A DNA stretch of 64,000 bases from Smittia aterrima (GCA_033063855.1 CP093829.1:11604243-11668242); one strand, 5' to 3'; positions 42,301 through 50,740 are shown, counted from the first letter of the stretch. Program-made: numbers and translations. The notes: a model not told the origin generated them from the letters alone.

Positions 42301-45300
42301 AATCTCTCAAATGAGCTTTGTAAGAATAAAGATTGTCGGTGATCAGTCGTCGTCGTTGAATGATTAATAATTGATTAATCTGAGCTTGAGAAAGCACAAC
42401 ATAAATTCCATTAAAACATGTTCGTTCATAATTTCATTTCATGCTTTGCTTGCAATTCGAAGTTCAGGGAATAAATATTTTCACATTTAAAAATTGACAT
42501 CGACATTATTCGTTTTCTCGGAAATTTATTTCAATTTTTCATCGACTCATGTTTAACTGGGAGAAACTATTTGTGAAGTTGTTGGGCCATCAAACATTCA
42601 CGACTCTCCTTCTAGGAATTGATTAGGGATAGTTCACAGATTATAGTGAAATGAACAAGCTTCGTCTTCATGAAATCTCGCCTCACACAGCTTCAAGCTT
42701 CTTTTCTACAAAACTCGTCGCTAATCCATTACTCTCTTCTCTTTTACAGGCTGTAACTGTCACATAAGCGGCTCGGAAGATCGTGTTTGCGATTCCATAA
42801 CCGGTCAATGTAAATGTCGACCACACGTCATCGGTCGGACTTGTGATCGTTGCGATCGCGCTTACTGGAACCTCGATTCCAAAAAAGGATGTTCAGCTTG
42901 TGCGTGCAACATAAATGGAAGCGAGCATCAGAATTGTGAATCACACAGCGGGCAATGTCATTGTAAGCCGGGAGTAGAAGGCGTGAGTTGCGATCGTTGT
43001 CGAGCGGGTTATTTTGGATTCTCACCTACCGGCTGCAAACGTGAGTTTTGCTTTTATTTCAAACTGATTCGAATCTTGATTAAGATAAAATATTTACAGA
43101 ATGCAGCATTTGCGATAGTTCAGCGAAGATTTGCGATCAGGAAACCGGTCGATGCGTTTGTCCACCATTAAGTCATGGAACCGAATGTCAACTCTGCTAT
43201 CCAAACACGTGGGGCTTGGAATTGTTTAAAGGTTGCAAAAACTGCGATTGCAATCAAAACGGTTCGTTGAAGCAGTCATGTGACGTTAAGACGGGACAAT
43301 GTGTTTGTAAGGAAGGCTTCACAGGTCGCGCTTGCGACTACTGCGCTTTCGGATACTTTGGTTATCCAAACTGCCAAAAGTGCAATTGCGATGTTAGTGG
43401 ATCGAAGAACCTTCATGGTCAAGAAATTATTGATTGTGATGATCGCGGTCAATGTCCGTGCAAAGAATTGACAACCGGATTGAAGTGCGACGAATGTCGT
43501 CAATCAACTTTCGGTTTATCTCAATTCAATTCCTATGGTTGCACGCGTTGCTTCTGCTTCGGGAGATCGCAAGATTGCGTTCAGAACCCGTTGATTTGGG
43601 GCAAGATCAGAATGATGGGATCGAGAGACGTCACAGTTAATTACATCACACACTATGAAGACACGAGAGAAGACATTGAGCGAGTCATCGTCAGTGAAAT
43701 CAGAAACAATCTACTTCATCGTGAATTTGGGGAAATAAAACTTTACAACGATTTAACTGTTTTTCCAAGTTATAGTGGAAACGTTACGATAGCAACTCAA
43801 CGAGTCTTCTACGATCCATTTTACTTTCAACTGCCAAAAGAGTTCTTAGGAGATAGAATCAACAGCTATGGAGGTTTCCTCAACTTTACAATCATCACCG
43901 AAGGAGGTAGACGTAGTTTGAGTGAAGAAACTTTGTTAAATTCTCCGCTCGTTCAACTTCACACTCATTATCAGCTGATCCTAAATTATTATCAACCACA
44001 AACGATCAACTCATCTCTCTCGAAACAAACATTTAACGTCGTGCTACACGAATCACAATGGCGTTATCATTCGAACGGCTACAACATAACTCGAGCAATC
44101 ATGATGACCGCATTGCAAAACATCAAACACATTTTCCTTCGAGCGACGACATCAGCTGACTTCACTCAAGTTGTGTAAGTTTAAAACTTTCATCCATGAA
44201 GTTTAACTAGTTTTATTGATAAAATGTTTAATTTCTAGCCTGGCTAACGTTACAATGTTAAACGGAATGCCAATCAACGGAAACAATAATGCAGCTATCG
44301 CTTCGGGAGTTGAAAAATGCGATTGCCCTGAGATATTTACTGGCGATTCGTGTCAAGATCCTGCTGACGGTTATTATCGTTGGAGAAACACGACAGTAAA
44401 GACAAGTTTGTTGGAAGATTTGGTTGGGAAAGTTGTTCCTTGTGAGTGCAATGGCCGTAGCAATAATTGTGACAAGGAGACAGGAGAATGCATAAACTGT
44501 CGTGACCACACCGGAGGAAAATATTGCGATACTTGTGCTGAAGGTTATTACGGACATCCCGATGACTCTTGCCAGCCTTGTCCTTGCCCTGAAACAAACA
44601 AAAACTTTGCTCGTGGCTGTTACGTTGACAGAAAGAGTGTTGCATGTTATTGCAAAGAAGGCTATACGGGACCACTCTGCGATCGATGCTCGAAAGGCTT
44701 CTTTGGCACTCCACAAAATCGCGATGGACATTGTGAGAGTTGTGACTGCAACATAGAAGGGATCGTATCTGATGAGTGTGATGAGCAAACTGGTCAGTGT
44801 AATTGTAAGCAAGGAGTTATTGGAAGACGATGCGATCGTTGTGAATTACCTCGTCATCTCTTGAGAGATAGCGAATGTCAACGTGAGTACTGAAAGCAAA
44901 ACGCTGGATGATTAAAATTAATTTTTAAATATTTCTAGTCTGCGATAATTGTACTCAAACTCTTCTTGATACCGTCGATGAAATCATGTTCAAGTTTGAG
45001 ACCGAAGCGATGGACATTAGTCTTCACGATCTACACGCTCCATGGCATAAACTTCACAAGCTCTCTAATGAAACAGAAGATCTTGATTCGAGGTTTGATG
45101 ATTATTTCGATGCAGTTGATGCTGTTGATAACTTCAATGATATTGATGCGGATAACGTAAGTTCATTGAGAGATTTTGAAGCCGTAAGATATTCAAAAAC
45201 TTTAATTTTAGCTGCTTAACAAAGCTGAAAGTATTCACAATCGTGCAAGTCGACTAAGTGCAAATTCTGATAAACAAGTTCAAAAAGCTGATAAGATGTT

Positions 45301-48300
45301 AGTTGATGCTGATTCGATCTTAATGGATATTCGAGACATCACAGGAATAGTTCAAGAGACGATTATCAATTTATCGAATTACGGCAGCAACGATCATCAC
45401 ATCAAACTGCCGACAGCTCTAAGAGAAGCTAACGCTTTCCTCAAAGATTTGCAAGTGCGATCAAAAAATATTCCAGAAGCTCAAAAGACAATGAAGTGCG
45501 CAAATGATCAACTTGAGTTCTGGAGTGACGAATTGAACAATGCAAACCATCAAAAAGAAAAACTCGAAAATTATTTAAAACTTCGAAAGGATTTCAACGA
45601 GAAACTCGACGATTTGAAGAATTTGACACATCGAACTTTCCGAGACTCGTCCGAAACAGAAGCTTTCGTAACGAAGAACAGAAAAGGATTTGAAAAACTA
45701 AAATTGAAAGCAATCGACATTGATAATGAAAATGACGAAATCAAGGCTCTTTTGAACTTTGGAATAATAGCTCAAAGTGATTCATTAATGGAATCTCTTC
45801 ATGATAGCATTGCGAAACTTAAAATCGAAAACAAAGAATTAGTTGAACTTAACACGATGGTTGAAGAAACGATAACGAGTCGAGAAGACGAGTTTGCAGA
45901 TATAAGCGAAACTTTAATTCCCAAAGCTCGTGCACATGCCGAAGATTTATCGCGGCGAAGCAAAGTCATCGTTGGCTTGTTCCAACATAGCAAGGACGGA
46001 GCAAAGGTCGCCATGCTCGCAGGTACCGCTCACAAAAACATTACCGACGCAATAAATGCAGCACGCGAAGCCTCAGAGCTTGCTTACGACGCTGCGATGT
46101 TCAGTAATGACAAGTTGAACCCTATCGACCCCGAAGAAGAAACCATGATCGAGAAAGGTCAGGATCTAAGTTTGGAATCTGAAGCCATTCAAAGTGACGC
46201 TGAGAATCAAATTTCAAAAATAAAAGGTAAAATTTTAATCTCTCACGATAAATCCTCGCGTGATTACAGCCAATTTACTTTTAGATTTAAAGGAAATGCT
46301 TGACTATCAACAAAGCGTTGTCAATAACATGAGCAGCTTGATTCGAACTAGTGGAAAGACAAACAATGAAATGTCTGCGCTCATCACGAAGCTTAGCAAT
46401 AGCGAAACGAGAAAGATTGTCCAGGAATCAGCTGTCGATGCGGATAGAATTCTTGAAGACATGAACATCATCGAGAAAGATACGAACGAAATCAACAGCA
46501 ATGTGAACAGACTCAAAAGTAAGCTTGAAGAGTTGGATCCCGAATGGGACAGCAAATACGGATTAGCTGAAGAGAACGTCGCCAAGTCGTTGATTAACAT
46601 CCGCGAAGCTAACAACACTTGGCATGTCAACGAACCTATCCTGCGACAACAGAATGAGAAATTCCAGGCTTGGAATGAATCGTTTAGTCTTAAGCTTCAG
46701 GAATTAAGAGATAAAATCGCACAAGCAAAGCATGCGGCTGAAGGAGTAAGTTTAGATATTTTTTTTCCAAAAAGATTCAAAATTATTAATTTTGATTTCA
46801 GATTCGAGTCTCAGTAGAATCTTCTGGTGACGACTGCGTACGTTCTTATTTCCCAACATCGATCGGACCATCAACTTCCAACAGCATCATGATGACAATT
46901 GCTTTGAGCTCGAAGAAAACTGACTCGCCACTTCTCTTCTTGCAAGGAGAAGATCAAAAGTTTATTGCATTGGAGATGATCAACAGGAAAATTTATTTGA
47001 TTTGGAATCTCGGAGCTGATACTGGAATTATCATGCATCCGATGGAAATTCAAACGAGAGATACCAAATATGACGATGCGTGGTATAAGATTGAAGTGTC
47101 ACGAACCCTTAACATTGGAAGTTTGACTGTTCAGAGAATGTCAAACGACGGCGACTTCATTAACTCTAACTCAGTTAGTGGAGCAACGAGTCAGGAATTC
47201 ACGAGGCTAACAATTGATCATACAAGTCGAGTCTACATGGGAGGCGTTCCTGAGAACCTGCGACCAACAGAATTAAAATCAAAGAATGGATTGTCAGTAA
47301 CTGTTCATCAACTTTTCATTGATCATCTTCAAGTTGGTCTCTGGCATTTCTCTTCATCAGAAGGAACTTGCACGGGAGCAATGATTGGAGCAACTGAGAC
47401 ATCTGATAGCTCTCGACACTTTAGCGGTCAAGGCTATTCAGTTGTTCGAAGTGTGAGCTCAAGACCTTCTCCAAAGAAATACTTCTCGCTTCAAATAACT
47501 TTCAAGACATTGGATGAGAACGCTTTACTGTTCTTGACAGTGGACGAAAAAAATGTAAGAAATATTTTATTGTAAATTTGAAACGAATTCAAAAACTTTA
47601 TTTTTCAGAATCGCTCGATATCACTAACACTTCATGAGGGAAAACTCGTCTTCCGTATTGACTATGGCGGTGAGTCGCAGCTTGAAATCAACACAACAAA
47701 CCGCTACAACACTGGAAAGTGGGTGAACGTTGAAGCTGCAAGAGAATTTACGCCAAAGAGAAACACTGAGAACGGAAGCTTGAAGGTTAACAACGAAGTT
47801 CCACAAACTGGATCGCCAACGAAGCCTATCACTTCAGCTTTACTTCCTGACGTTTCGAAAGCACTATTTTATCTTGGAGGAGTTCCTCCTGGATTTAAGT
47901 CAGGTACGACGAAAGCTCCCGGAGCTGATAATGCTTTCTTCGGCTGTCTGAAAGATGTTCAGATCAACGGCGAGATTTTCGATCCACTCGACAGTCAAAG
48001 CTATTTCGGCGTCGAGCCGACATGCAAAGAATTCATCACGAAAGCAGGTTTCAATGGCAATGGATATGTTGAGCTTTCATCGCATTCACTGCGCAAACGA
48101 GCAAACTTCGGCTTCGTTTTCCGAACTTTGCAAAGCGAGTGTTTGCTTCTCTTCTCTGGCTATCCACCTCAGACGATAGCAGACTATGACGCAAAGGATG
48201 TTCGAGGCAACTTCTCTGTATCACTTATTGATGGTCACATTCATGTTTGGGTCGATGCTGGAAAAGGACGCGTTGAGCTTGAATCGAATCTAACTTTGAA

Positions 48301-50423
48301 CGATGGAGAGTTCCATGTGATCAATGTCAACAAGATCGGAAGGAAATTCGAATTGAGAATCAACGATGACCTTCAAACAGTTAAGATACTCTCGGCAACA
48401 CCAGCTCTAGTCAACAGCCCAGAAGACTTTGGTGGTTTGTTCCTTGGCGGAGTTCCAGAATTCCCAGAGTTTGATGAGCTCGCTCCAACTTTTATCGGAT
48501 TAAAAGGAGCAATCAAAGACGTCGTTTTCAACAATAAAACAATTTCTTTTGATCAAGTTATGAGTTTCCAACATGTTCACATGGGAGGCCTCGGTCCAAA
48601 CATGGGAGTAGCGGGTCCAATGCTGATGAAAACAGAGCCAATCGGTCAGAAGTTTAAAGAGAACACTGAAGGCTGTCAGAGGGTGAGTTGTGAAACTGCA
48701 AAATTATCAAACTAACAAATCGAATCACTCACAAACTAATTAATTTAAAATCTAGGAGGATTGCGGGAAATCACTGTAGATAAACTCACTGCCATTTAAA
48801 ATCACACACACCCACATGTTGATTAAACTAACCCTTAGCTTAGTTATACTTTCACATTTTAGTCATTTGAACTTAACTCTGTAAATAAAGCTTATTAACT
48901 TTGGAAATAAAGCTTTCGAAACAAAGTTTTGCGTCTTTTCCTTGAGATCGACCAGTTTCTTAATCGAAGAACTTTGAAAATAGGTTGGAAGCTACTCTTA
49001 TGAGCCGAACGCGTTTAAGTTCGGCAATGGACCATTTAGCTTCTCGATGGTTCAGATTCCGTCGCGAAAACTTTGGGAGAGGAACTTCAACATCAACTTT
49101 GACTTCAGAACATTCTATCCCGATGGATTCTTATTCGCGTCACCTGTGAGTATCAAAAGCTTTGAAAAGTATCGAATATTTTATTCATAAATCTTTCATA
49201 GGATTCTCGAAATAAGCCAATCAAGCATTATGCTTATCTCTTCCTTCGAAATGGAAATATTGTTTTCGTAGTTCGAGGAAGAAAAAGAGAAGAAATCACT
49301 TTGCCTGTGAGAGTCAACGACGGTCTGTGGCATCATGTTTCGATTGATTGTCGCAATCACGTTGCCACTTTAAGCATTTCAAGGAACGGAAAGAATTCAA
49401 ACAATCCAGTTAGTCAAGCGAAGATAAAAATTCCGAAGAAATTCTTCGTTTCCAACATTTTCTTCATTGGCGGTTTACCTCAGAAGCCTTCGAGATTTCA
49501 CAAGGAAGTTCTTACCAAGAAAGAAGATTTGAAAGGTTGCATTAGACGTTTCAGCGTCAACACGATAACTCAAGACTTAGCTAAGCGTTACAACAATCTC
49601 GGTCAATGCTTTCCACGAGTTGAGAAAGGTTCTTATTTCTCAGGAGACGCCTATGCTGAATACAGTGAGTTAAAGACGAAAATCTTTATCAACATTCGAT
49701 TAAAAATAAATTTCTTGTTGCAGAAAAAGAATTTGACGTTGGAAAAAATTTAGAGATCGAATTAGAGTTTAAAACGTCTGAGTTGAATGGAATTCTTTTG
49801 AGCATCGCCGAGCCTCCTTTTGGGTCACCTGCATTGTCGATTGAAGTTTTCAATGGAAGAGTAAGTAACGAATAAACGAAAAATTAAAGTGTCATTGAAC
49901 TCAAATCGATTGTTTTCGCAGCTGATAATGTCGTGCGATCTCGGTAACGGTGAACCCATCAGAGCTGAACCAGAACTCGCCTCGAAATTCTCTCTCTGTG
50001 ATAACAAGTGGCATAATATTTCAGCTCTTTACGTTACCAATCAGATCGCGATAAGGATCGACAATCAATTGTTCTCTCATGCTTCGAGTCGAAGCCTCGG
50101 AAAACTTCAAACCAATTCTTCTCTGTACATCGGAGGTTTACCAGGTAAGAAGCTGAATATTTTTTGCGTCACAACGTTTAAGTTTGAACAGATGGAATGT
50201 GGAAATGTGTTTTGAGTTAAATATAAAATGGTCATTTATTGATATTTTAATTATTTCCACAGAATCAACACAAAGTAAAACGATATTGACACGTGAGAAC
50301 TTCAAAGGTTGCATTCGCAATGTCAAGCTTAACTCGGGATCAAACGGAATGGAAATCGTCGACTGGACGGATATGGATCAACTACACAATGTTTTACTCA
50401 ATGAATGTCCTGCTGGAGCTTAA
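115..50423 (+). CDS. wb: Laminin alpha1/2-type chain (wing blister orthologue), 19 coding exons
   Basis: Secreted basement-membrane subunit that trimerises with beta and gamma laminins and binds integrins. Exons that join in phase: 115-367, 5446-5611, 5676-5832, 22980-23133, 23198-25058, 25679-26334, 42750-43040, 43100-44174, 44239-44882, 44939-45156, 45212-46226, 46285-46745, 46802-47554, 47609-48682, 48984-49145, 49202-49664, 49724-49860, 49922-50144, 50263-50423. The sum is 9924 nt, 3307 residues plus stop, close to the length I recall for Drosophila Wb. Approximate domains: signal peptide 1-27, laminin N-terminal 85-343, LE repeats, L4a 585-795, LE repeats, L4b 1345-1558, LE repeats to 1755, coiled coil to 2317, LG1-5 to the end. 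Two L4 domains and an RGD in L4a favour Wb over LanA. The host introns carry nested genes on both strands. The first exon is the least certain part. Confidence 0.93.
368..5445 (+). other. Long intron 1 of the laminin gene, no gene seen
   Basis: This is 5.1 kb between the signal-peptide exon and the laminin N-terminal domain. I see only short chance reading frames, AT-rich sequence and small simple repeats, such as a GA run near 4021-4042 and a GATGATGAT stretch near 4382. No nested gene, RNA gene or mobile element is supported. Confidence 0.5.
5446..5832 (+). CDS. wb: Laminin N-terminal domain, first part (exons 2 and 3)
   Basis: Exon 5446-5611 encodes GLFPKPFN, then ATCGDE and FCRM, the opening of a laminin N-terminal domain. 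Exon 5676-5832 encodes QCELC, HPITNAIDG and WWQSP, the domain's most conserved block. The introns are 64 bp and then 17.1 kb. The phases are 2, then 0 (CAG|GTGAGC into GTG TAC at 22980). This domain polymerises laminin networks. Confidence 0.93.
5833..10008 (+). other. 5' part of the 17.1-kb laminin intron, no gene seen
   Basis: This is intronic sequence between the laminin exon ending at 5832 and the first copy of the 430-bp repeat. The reading frames here are short, lack domain signatures and occur on both strands as expected by chance. The longest (9184-9678, 164 codons) has no ATG at its 5' end and no recognisable motif. Confidence 0.5.
10009..10440. repeat. Direct repeat, left copy, beside the nested gene cluster
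   Basis: This copy is nearly identical to 19249-19680 in the same orientation, offset 9240 bp. By eye there are about a dozen mismatches in the first 370 bp, then the similarity decays after about 10430. It starts at GAGCGCGTCGAAAGTG in both copies. It has no terminal inverted repeats or coding signature. The reading frames inside are conserved only because the DNA is. The two copies lie outside the protease and DEG/ENaC genes, one at each end. Confidence 0.85.
10547..11648 (-). CDS. Cathepsin-L-like cysteine protease, copy 1 (three exons)
   Basis: Papain-family (C1A) protease, probably secreted or lysosomal. Exons in transcription order: 11648-11249, 11190-10884, 10832-10547, total 993 nt, 330 residues. 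It has a signal peptide (MKFLLVLLVCLVVAASC), then an I29 inhibitor propeptide, then the mature enzyme from about VNWTAEGLVSP. The catalytic residues are all present: Gln in KRQKSCGACW, Cys in CGACW, His in GGHAVLIVGYG, Asn in KNSWG. The first donor is the weak GTCAGT. I chose it because it keeps the spacing to the active-site Cys seen in copies 2 and 3. Exon 3 runs without interruption where copies 2 and 3 have two more introns. TATA and initiator lie upstream, and AATAAA (minus strand) is at 10499-10494. The gene is nested antisense in the laminin intron. Confidence 0.92.
11677..11709 (-). promoter_or_regulatory. TATA box and initiator of protease copy 1
   Basis: On the minus strand, TATAAAT lies at 11709-11703. 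A TCAGTT initiator has its A at 11677, 32 bases downstream, and the start ATG is at 11648. This is standard arthropod spacing. Confidence 0.6.
11720..12500. other. Spacer between protease copies 1 and 2, possible repeat relic
   Basis: This is the only spacer of more than 400 bp inside the cluster. It is AT-rich except for a GC-richer block at about 11980-12275, which contains GGGCTCGAACTAC (resembling a Pol III B box) and TAGCTCACC. That block may be a decayed short interspersed element, but no second copy is present in the window to prove it. The poly(A) signal of protease copy 2 lies near 12435 on the minus strand. Confidence 0.3.
12521..13752 (-). CDS. Cathepsin-L-like cysteine protease, copy 2 (five exons)
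   Basis: C1A protease with exons 13752-13356, 13290-12981, 12929-12736, 12675-12596 and 12541-12521. The total is 1002 nt, 333 residues, and all phases agree. It has a signal peptide (MKSLLVLLVCLAVVINC), an I29 propeptide with a basic stretch RKKRRA near the mature start, then the mature enzyme from about LDWRNHGLVGPV. The catalytic set is intact: Gln and Cys in NQGGCGSCW, His in GHDPLLIGYG, Asn in KNSWG. The last exon codes for only six residues (YATSAN) before TAA. I place it by a good pyrimidine tract and acceptor and by the matching tiny exon in copy 3. An initiator TCAGTT and TAATAAA sequence lie upstream. It starts 213 bp past the stop of the DEG/ENaC gene, on the same strand. Confidence 0.9.
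13966..15695 (-). CDS. DEG/ENaC unit 2 of the fused channel
   Basis: This unit starts at codon GCA (15695-15693), where unit 1 has ATG. AVKSFIQNFFEQTSVHG matches the unit 1 N terminus position by position. TM1 is LFWILAFAFSMYGF, followed by IPFPAITFTG. The ectodomain contains YKKCGC and CLPLCDSISYDFEF. TM2 is NTIGGLLGLFAGVSFLS, with stop TAA at 13968-13966. All pore signatures look intact, so this is not an obvious pseudogene. Its intron positions partly parallel those of unit 1, which fits a tandem duplication. Confidence 0.85.
13966..17464 (-). CDS. Tandem-fused DEG/ENaC (pickpocket-type) channel, two subunits in one frame, 11 exons
   Basis: Sodium-channel family gene. Exons in transcription order: 17464-17373, 17322-17068, 17006-16395, 16340-16053, 16003-15885, 15814-15607, 15551-15422, 15370-15246, 15184-14927, 14868-14239, 14185-13966. 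They join in phase into 2937 nt, 978 residues. Unit 1 (1-495) has the HG gating motif at 16-17, TM1 at about 32-52, a Cys-rich ectodomain, and TM2 with GLS at 460-462. Unit 2 (496-978) repeats the plan: HG at 511-512, TM1 at about 526-542, TM2 with GVS at 949-951. Exon 6 encodes both TM2 of unit 1 and the N terminus of unit 2, with no stop and no Met. Residue Ala496 aligns with Met1. Four membrane spans are expected, with all termini and the linker inside the cell. Alternatives are two subunits separated after translation, or an unseen start site. Confidence 0.88.
15696..17464 (-). CDS. DEG/ENaC unit 1 of the fused channel
   Basis: The ATG at 17464 opens MLRSYLKNFSEKSTIHG, a standard pickpocket N terminus. 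Exon 2 gives FWIISLAISLIFSG (TM1) and FPSMTVCPG after it. Exon 4 is cysteine-rich (CEHEC, TCDCVQFF, CKCLNSC). Exons 5-6 give AFTGGLIGLFAGLSALS, the TM2 pore with the G-x-S filter. Instead of a stop, the reading frame runs on through LILDLRSPKVHPVQTTQES into unit 2. Confidence 0.88.
17746..18969 (-). CDS. Cathepsin-L-like cysteine protease, copy 3 (five exons)
   Basis: C1A protease with exons 18969-18561, 18504-18198, 18148-17955, 17901-17825 and 17757-17746. The total is 999 nt, 332 residues. It has a signal peptide (MKAFSIIVAFVILSYCEA), a propeptide with an acidic stretch near EEESDEHE, then the mature enzyme from about SINWTEKGIVSPV. Catalytic residues: Gln in GSQKHCGSCW, Cys in CGSCW, His in GQHAPIVVGYG, Asn in KNSWG. 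Two donors are non-consensus (GTTGGT and GTTAGT). The final exon adds only YAI before TAA. If the last intron is retained, the frame ends four codons later (VSTN), so the C terminus is the least certain part. AATAAA lies on the minus strand at 17630-17625. It is the first gene of the antisense cluster, 281 bp ahead of the DEG/ENaC start. Confidence 0.9.
19013..19019 (-). promoter_or_regulatory. TATA box of protease copy 3
   Basis: TATAAAA lies on the minus strand, 44 bases or more before the ATG at 18969. A TTCAGAG initiator-like sequence is near 18982. Confidence 0.5.
19249..19680. repeat. Direct repeat, right copy, beside the nested gene cluster
   Basis: This is the second copy of 10009-10440, same orientation, beginning at GAGCGCGTCGAAAGTG. 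Sequence on either side differs between copies, so the repeat edge is sharp on the left and gradual on the right. It lies just upstream of protease copy 3, so the two copies enclose all four nested genes. Confidence 0.85.
19681..22979 (+). other. 3' part of the 17.1-kb laminin intron, no gene seen
   Basis: The sequence is AT-rich and intronic, with only short chance frames. It ends in the acceptor TTTTTCCCGCAG at 22979. I found no nested gene, RNA or mobile element. Confidence 0.5.
22980..25058 (+). CDS. wb: Laminin N-terminal domain end, LE repeats and L4a (exons 4 and 5)
   Basis: Exon 22980-23133 encodes WILERSIDG and PWQFFA, the second half of the laminin N-terminal domain. Exon 23198-25058 finishes it, then gives EGF-like repeats beginning CHCFGHAGKC. 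The L4a domain follows (from about WSVTDISKT to just before CYCPSGYTG), then further LE modules. L4a contains two RGD triplets, at 24469-24477 (IVRGDTSG) and 24667-24675 (YRGDPVT). Confidence 0.95.
25059..25678 (+). other. 620-bp laminin intron, nothing recognised
   Basis: It runs from GTGAGT to TTTCAG with matching phase 2. It holds AT-rich sequence only, with no repeat or regulatory site I can name. Confidence 0.6.
25679..26334 (+). CDS. wb: Laminin LE repeats after L4a (exon 6)
   Basis: This exon encodes a run of eight-cysteine EGF-like modules (CESCKAGFYG, CEKCDDGFYG, CERCKKGFFG, CDQCAVGYA, CDTCDELFFG). It ends in phase 1 at GAAG|GTGAGT, before the 16.4-kb intron. The next module resumes at 42750 with GCNCHISGS. 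Confidence 0.95.
26335..34000 (+). other. 5' part of the 16.4-kb laminin intron, no gene seen
   Basis: These 7.7 kb lie before the first nested membrane-protein gene. The sequence is AT-rich, with short chance frames on both strands. I see no domain signature, repeat array or RNA gene. Confidence 0.5.
34205..34754 (+). CDS. Unrecognised type II membrane protein, nested copy A (5' exon)
   Basis: I do not recognise this family. The frame opens at ATG 34205, with a second possible start at 34235. A cytoplasmic head containing MYHRQRKCW is followed by GRAV and a single membrane span (about VLTIGILGLLTLALFVA). A polar extracellular tail carries a dibasic site FKRS and ends in HRHSDGDVYFF then GYKCVPV. 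A donor at TCTG|GTAGGT (34754, phase 1) matches the donor of copy B, so a 3' exon is expected. I could not place it firmly. The gene lies inside a laminin intron on the same strand. The dibasic site could release the tail, but that is inference. Confidence 0.7.
34755..36514 (+). other. Region after nested gene A, nothing firm
   Basis: This is probably the intron of nested gene A. A short stretch near 35038 (GTGGGAAGTTGTC) recurs after gene B near 39331, so parts of the flanks were duplicated with the genes. No further exon is supported. Confidence 0.35.
36515..36854. repeat. 340-bp repeat, copy after nested gene A
   Basis: This copy is nearly identical to 40294-40633, same orientation, offset 3779 bp. 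Each copy follows one of the two nested membrane-protein genes, at 1.6-1.9 kb. The DNA identity is far higher than between the coding exons of the two genes. A frame of about 60 codons is open in both copies and could be a shared 3' exon, but the acceptor before it lacks a pyrimidine tract. Confidence 0.8.
36855..38387 (+). other. Spacer between nested genes A and B
   Basis: The sequence is AT-rich. The block 36180-36290 and the block 37395-37520 share scattered similarity (TGGTTGA...ATTATTTATA...TTATCGATC), which suggests older repeats. No coding sequence is supported. Confidence 0.35.
38409..38787 (+). CDS. Unrecognised type II membrane protein, nested copy B (5' exon)
   Basis: Paralogue of the gene at 34205. 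They share EDEM, a basic tract, RAV, a single membrane span (about VCVLGLLTVLFYTLTI), a KRS site followed by a RQN motif, and HRHSNG with YFEGYKCVPV. The donor ACGG|GTACGT (38787, phase 1) is at the same place as in copy A. I start at the ATG at 38409. The earlier position that is ATG in copy A is GTG here (38388), with TAA directly upstream. The 3' exon is not identified. The gene may be intact with a shorter head, or may have an upstream exon that I cannot see. Confidence 0.62.
38788..40293 (+). other. Region after nested gene B, nothing firm
   Basis: This is probably the intron of nested gene B. It includes GTGGGAAGTTGTC near 39331, shared with the flank of gene A. No other feature is supported. 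Confidence 0.35.
40294..40633. repeat. 340-bp repeat, copy after nested gene B
   Basis: This is the second copy of 36515-36854. By eye about 15-20 positions differ. Similarity ends abruptly after TTTATTAACTG in both. Confidence 0.8.
40634..42749 (+). other. 3' end of the 16.4-kb laminin intron, no gene seen
   Basis: AT-rich intronic sequence, ending in the acceptor CTCTTTTACAG at 42749. Confidence 0.5.
42750..44882 (+). CDS. wb: Laminin LE repeats and L4b domain (exons 7 to 9)
   Basis: Exons 42750-43040, 43100-44174 and 44239-44882. LE modules (CDRCRAGYFG, CDYCAFGYFG) lead into the second L4 domain, from about IRMMGSRDV to the CDCPEIFTG repeat at 44311. More LE modules follow (CDTCAEGYYG, CDRCSKGFFG, CDRCELP). 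The second L4 domain is diagnostic for the alpha1/2 type. Confidence 0.95.
44939..46745 (+). CDS. wb: Laminin coiled-coil region (exons 10 to 12)
   Basis: Exons 44939-45156, 45212-46226 and 46285-46745. After CDNCTQTLLD the protein becomes charged and heptad-rich with few cysteines. This is domain II/I, which assembles with beta and gamma chains. The introns are 55-58 bp and all phases agree. Confidence 0.93.
46802..48682 (+). CDS. wb: Laminin LG1-LG3 domains (exons 13 and 14)
   Basis: Exons 46802-47554 and 47609-48682. Three LG modules are visible by their repeated pattern: LLFLQGE and VYMGGVP, then ALLFLTVDEKN and FYLGGVP, then CLLLFSGYP and LFLGGVPE. These three domains carry the main integrin-binding surface in laminin alpha chains. 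The exon ends at CAGAGG|GTGAGT in phase 0. Confidence 0.94.
48756..48779 (+). CDS. wb: Alternative laminin terminal exon (EDCGKSL stop)
   Basis: Within the 301-bp intron after LG3, an acceptor (AAATCTAG) is followed in the right phase by seven codons, EDCGKSL, and TAG. Two AATAAA signals follow at 48884 and 48906. This would end the protein after LG3 at 2933 residues. The seven added residues include a cysteine. The intron is far longer than its neighbours (50-118 bp), which fits a hidden terminal exon. Confidence 0.6.
   Translation, partial: EDCGKSL
48884..48911 (+). promoter_or_regulatory. Internal poly(A) signals of the short laminin form
   Basis: AATAAA occurs at 48884-48889 and 48906-48911, followed by T/G-rich sequence (AGTTTTGCGTCTTTTCC). 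Both lie inside the intron of the long form. Confidence 0.55.
48984..50423 (+). CDS. wb: Laminin LG4-LG5 domains (exons 15 to 19)
   Basis: Exons 48984-49145, 49202-49664, 49724-49860, 49922-50144 and 50263-50423. LG4 opens with YSYEPNAFKFG and contains FIGGLP. LG5 opens with SYFSGDAYAEY and contains LYIGGLP, ending in CPAGA and TAA at 50421. In laminin alpha chains LG4-5 bind dystroglycan and heparan sulfate. Confidence 0.93.
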
Positions 50424-50734
50424 GGAGAATCGTCATTTGCTGAAAATGCCATTGAAATCGTACAAAACCATTGACTCTAAGCCCTAACTTATTGAAGCTT
50501 GTAAATAGAAATCATTTTAATGTGTTCAGACAAACAAATCCTTATGAAAGAAGAAAGTATTTCAGTTAAGTTTATTTATTTAGACAATAATTAATTGTTG
50601 CCATAACTTGAAACTTTCAACGAAGAAAACTGCTTTTCGTGTAGCAATTAAAGAGTTTCGCTTAGTTTTATAAATCATTCACTGTATGTAAATTTAAACT
50701 TCTCAGACATGAACAGCGTTTCTGTGAAATGCGC

Positions 50735-50740
50735 AATAAA
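50735..50740 (+). promoter_or_regulatory. Poly(A) signal of the long laminin form
   Basis: AATAAA lies 312 bases after the stop, followed by TTTGTCTGTTTGTTC. Confidence 0.6.

Noticed and set aside
115..50423. LanA (alpha3/5-type) instead of wing blister
   Set aside because: Two L4 domains, an RGD in L4a and a length near 3300 residues fit the alpha1/2 type. LanA has one L4 domain and a different LE layout.
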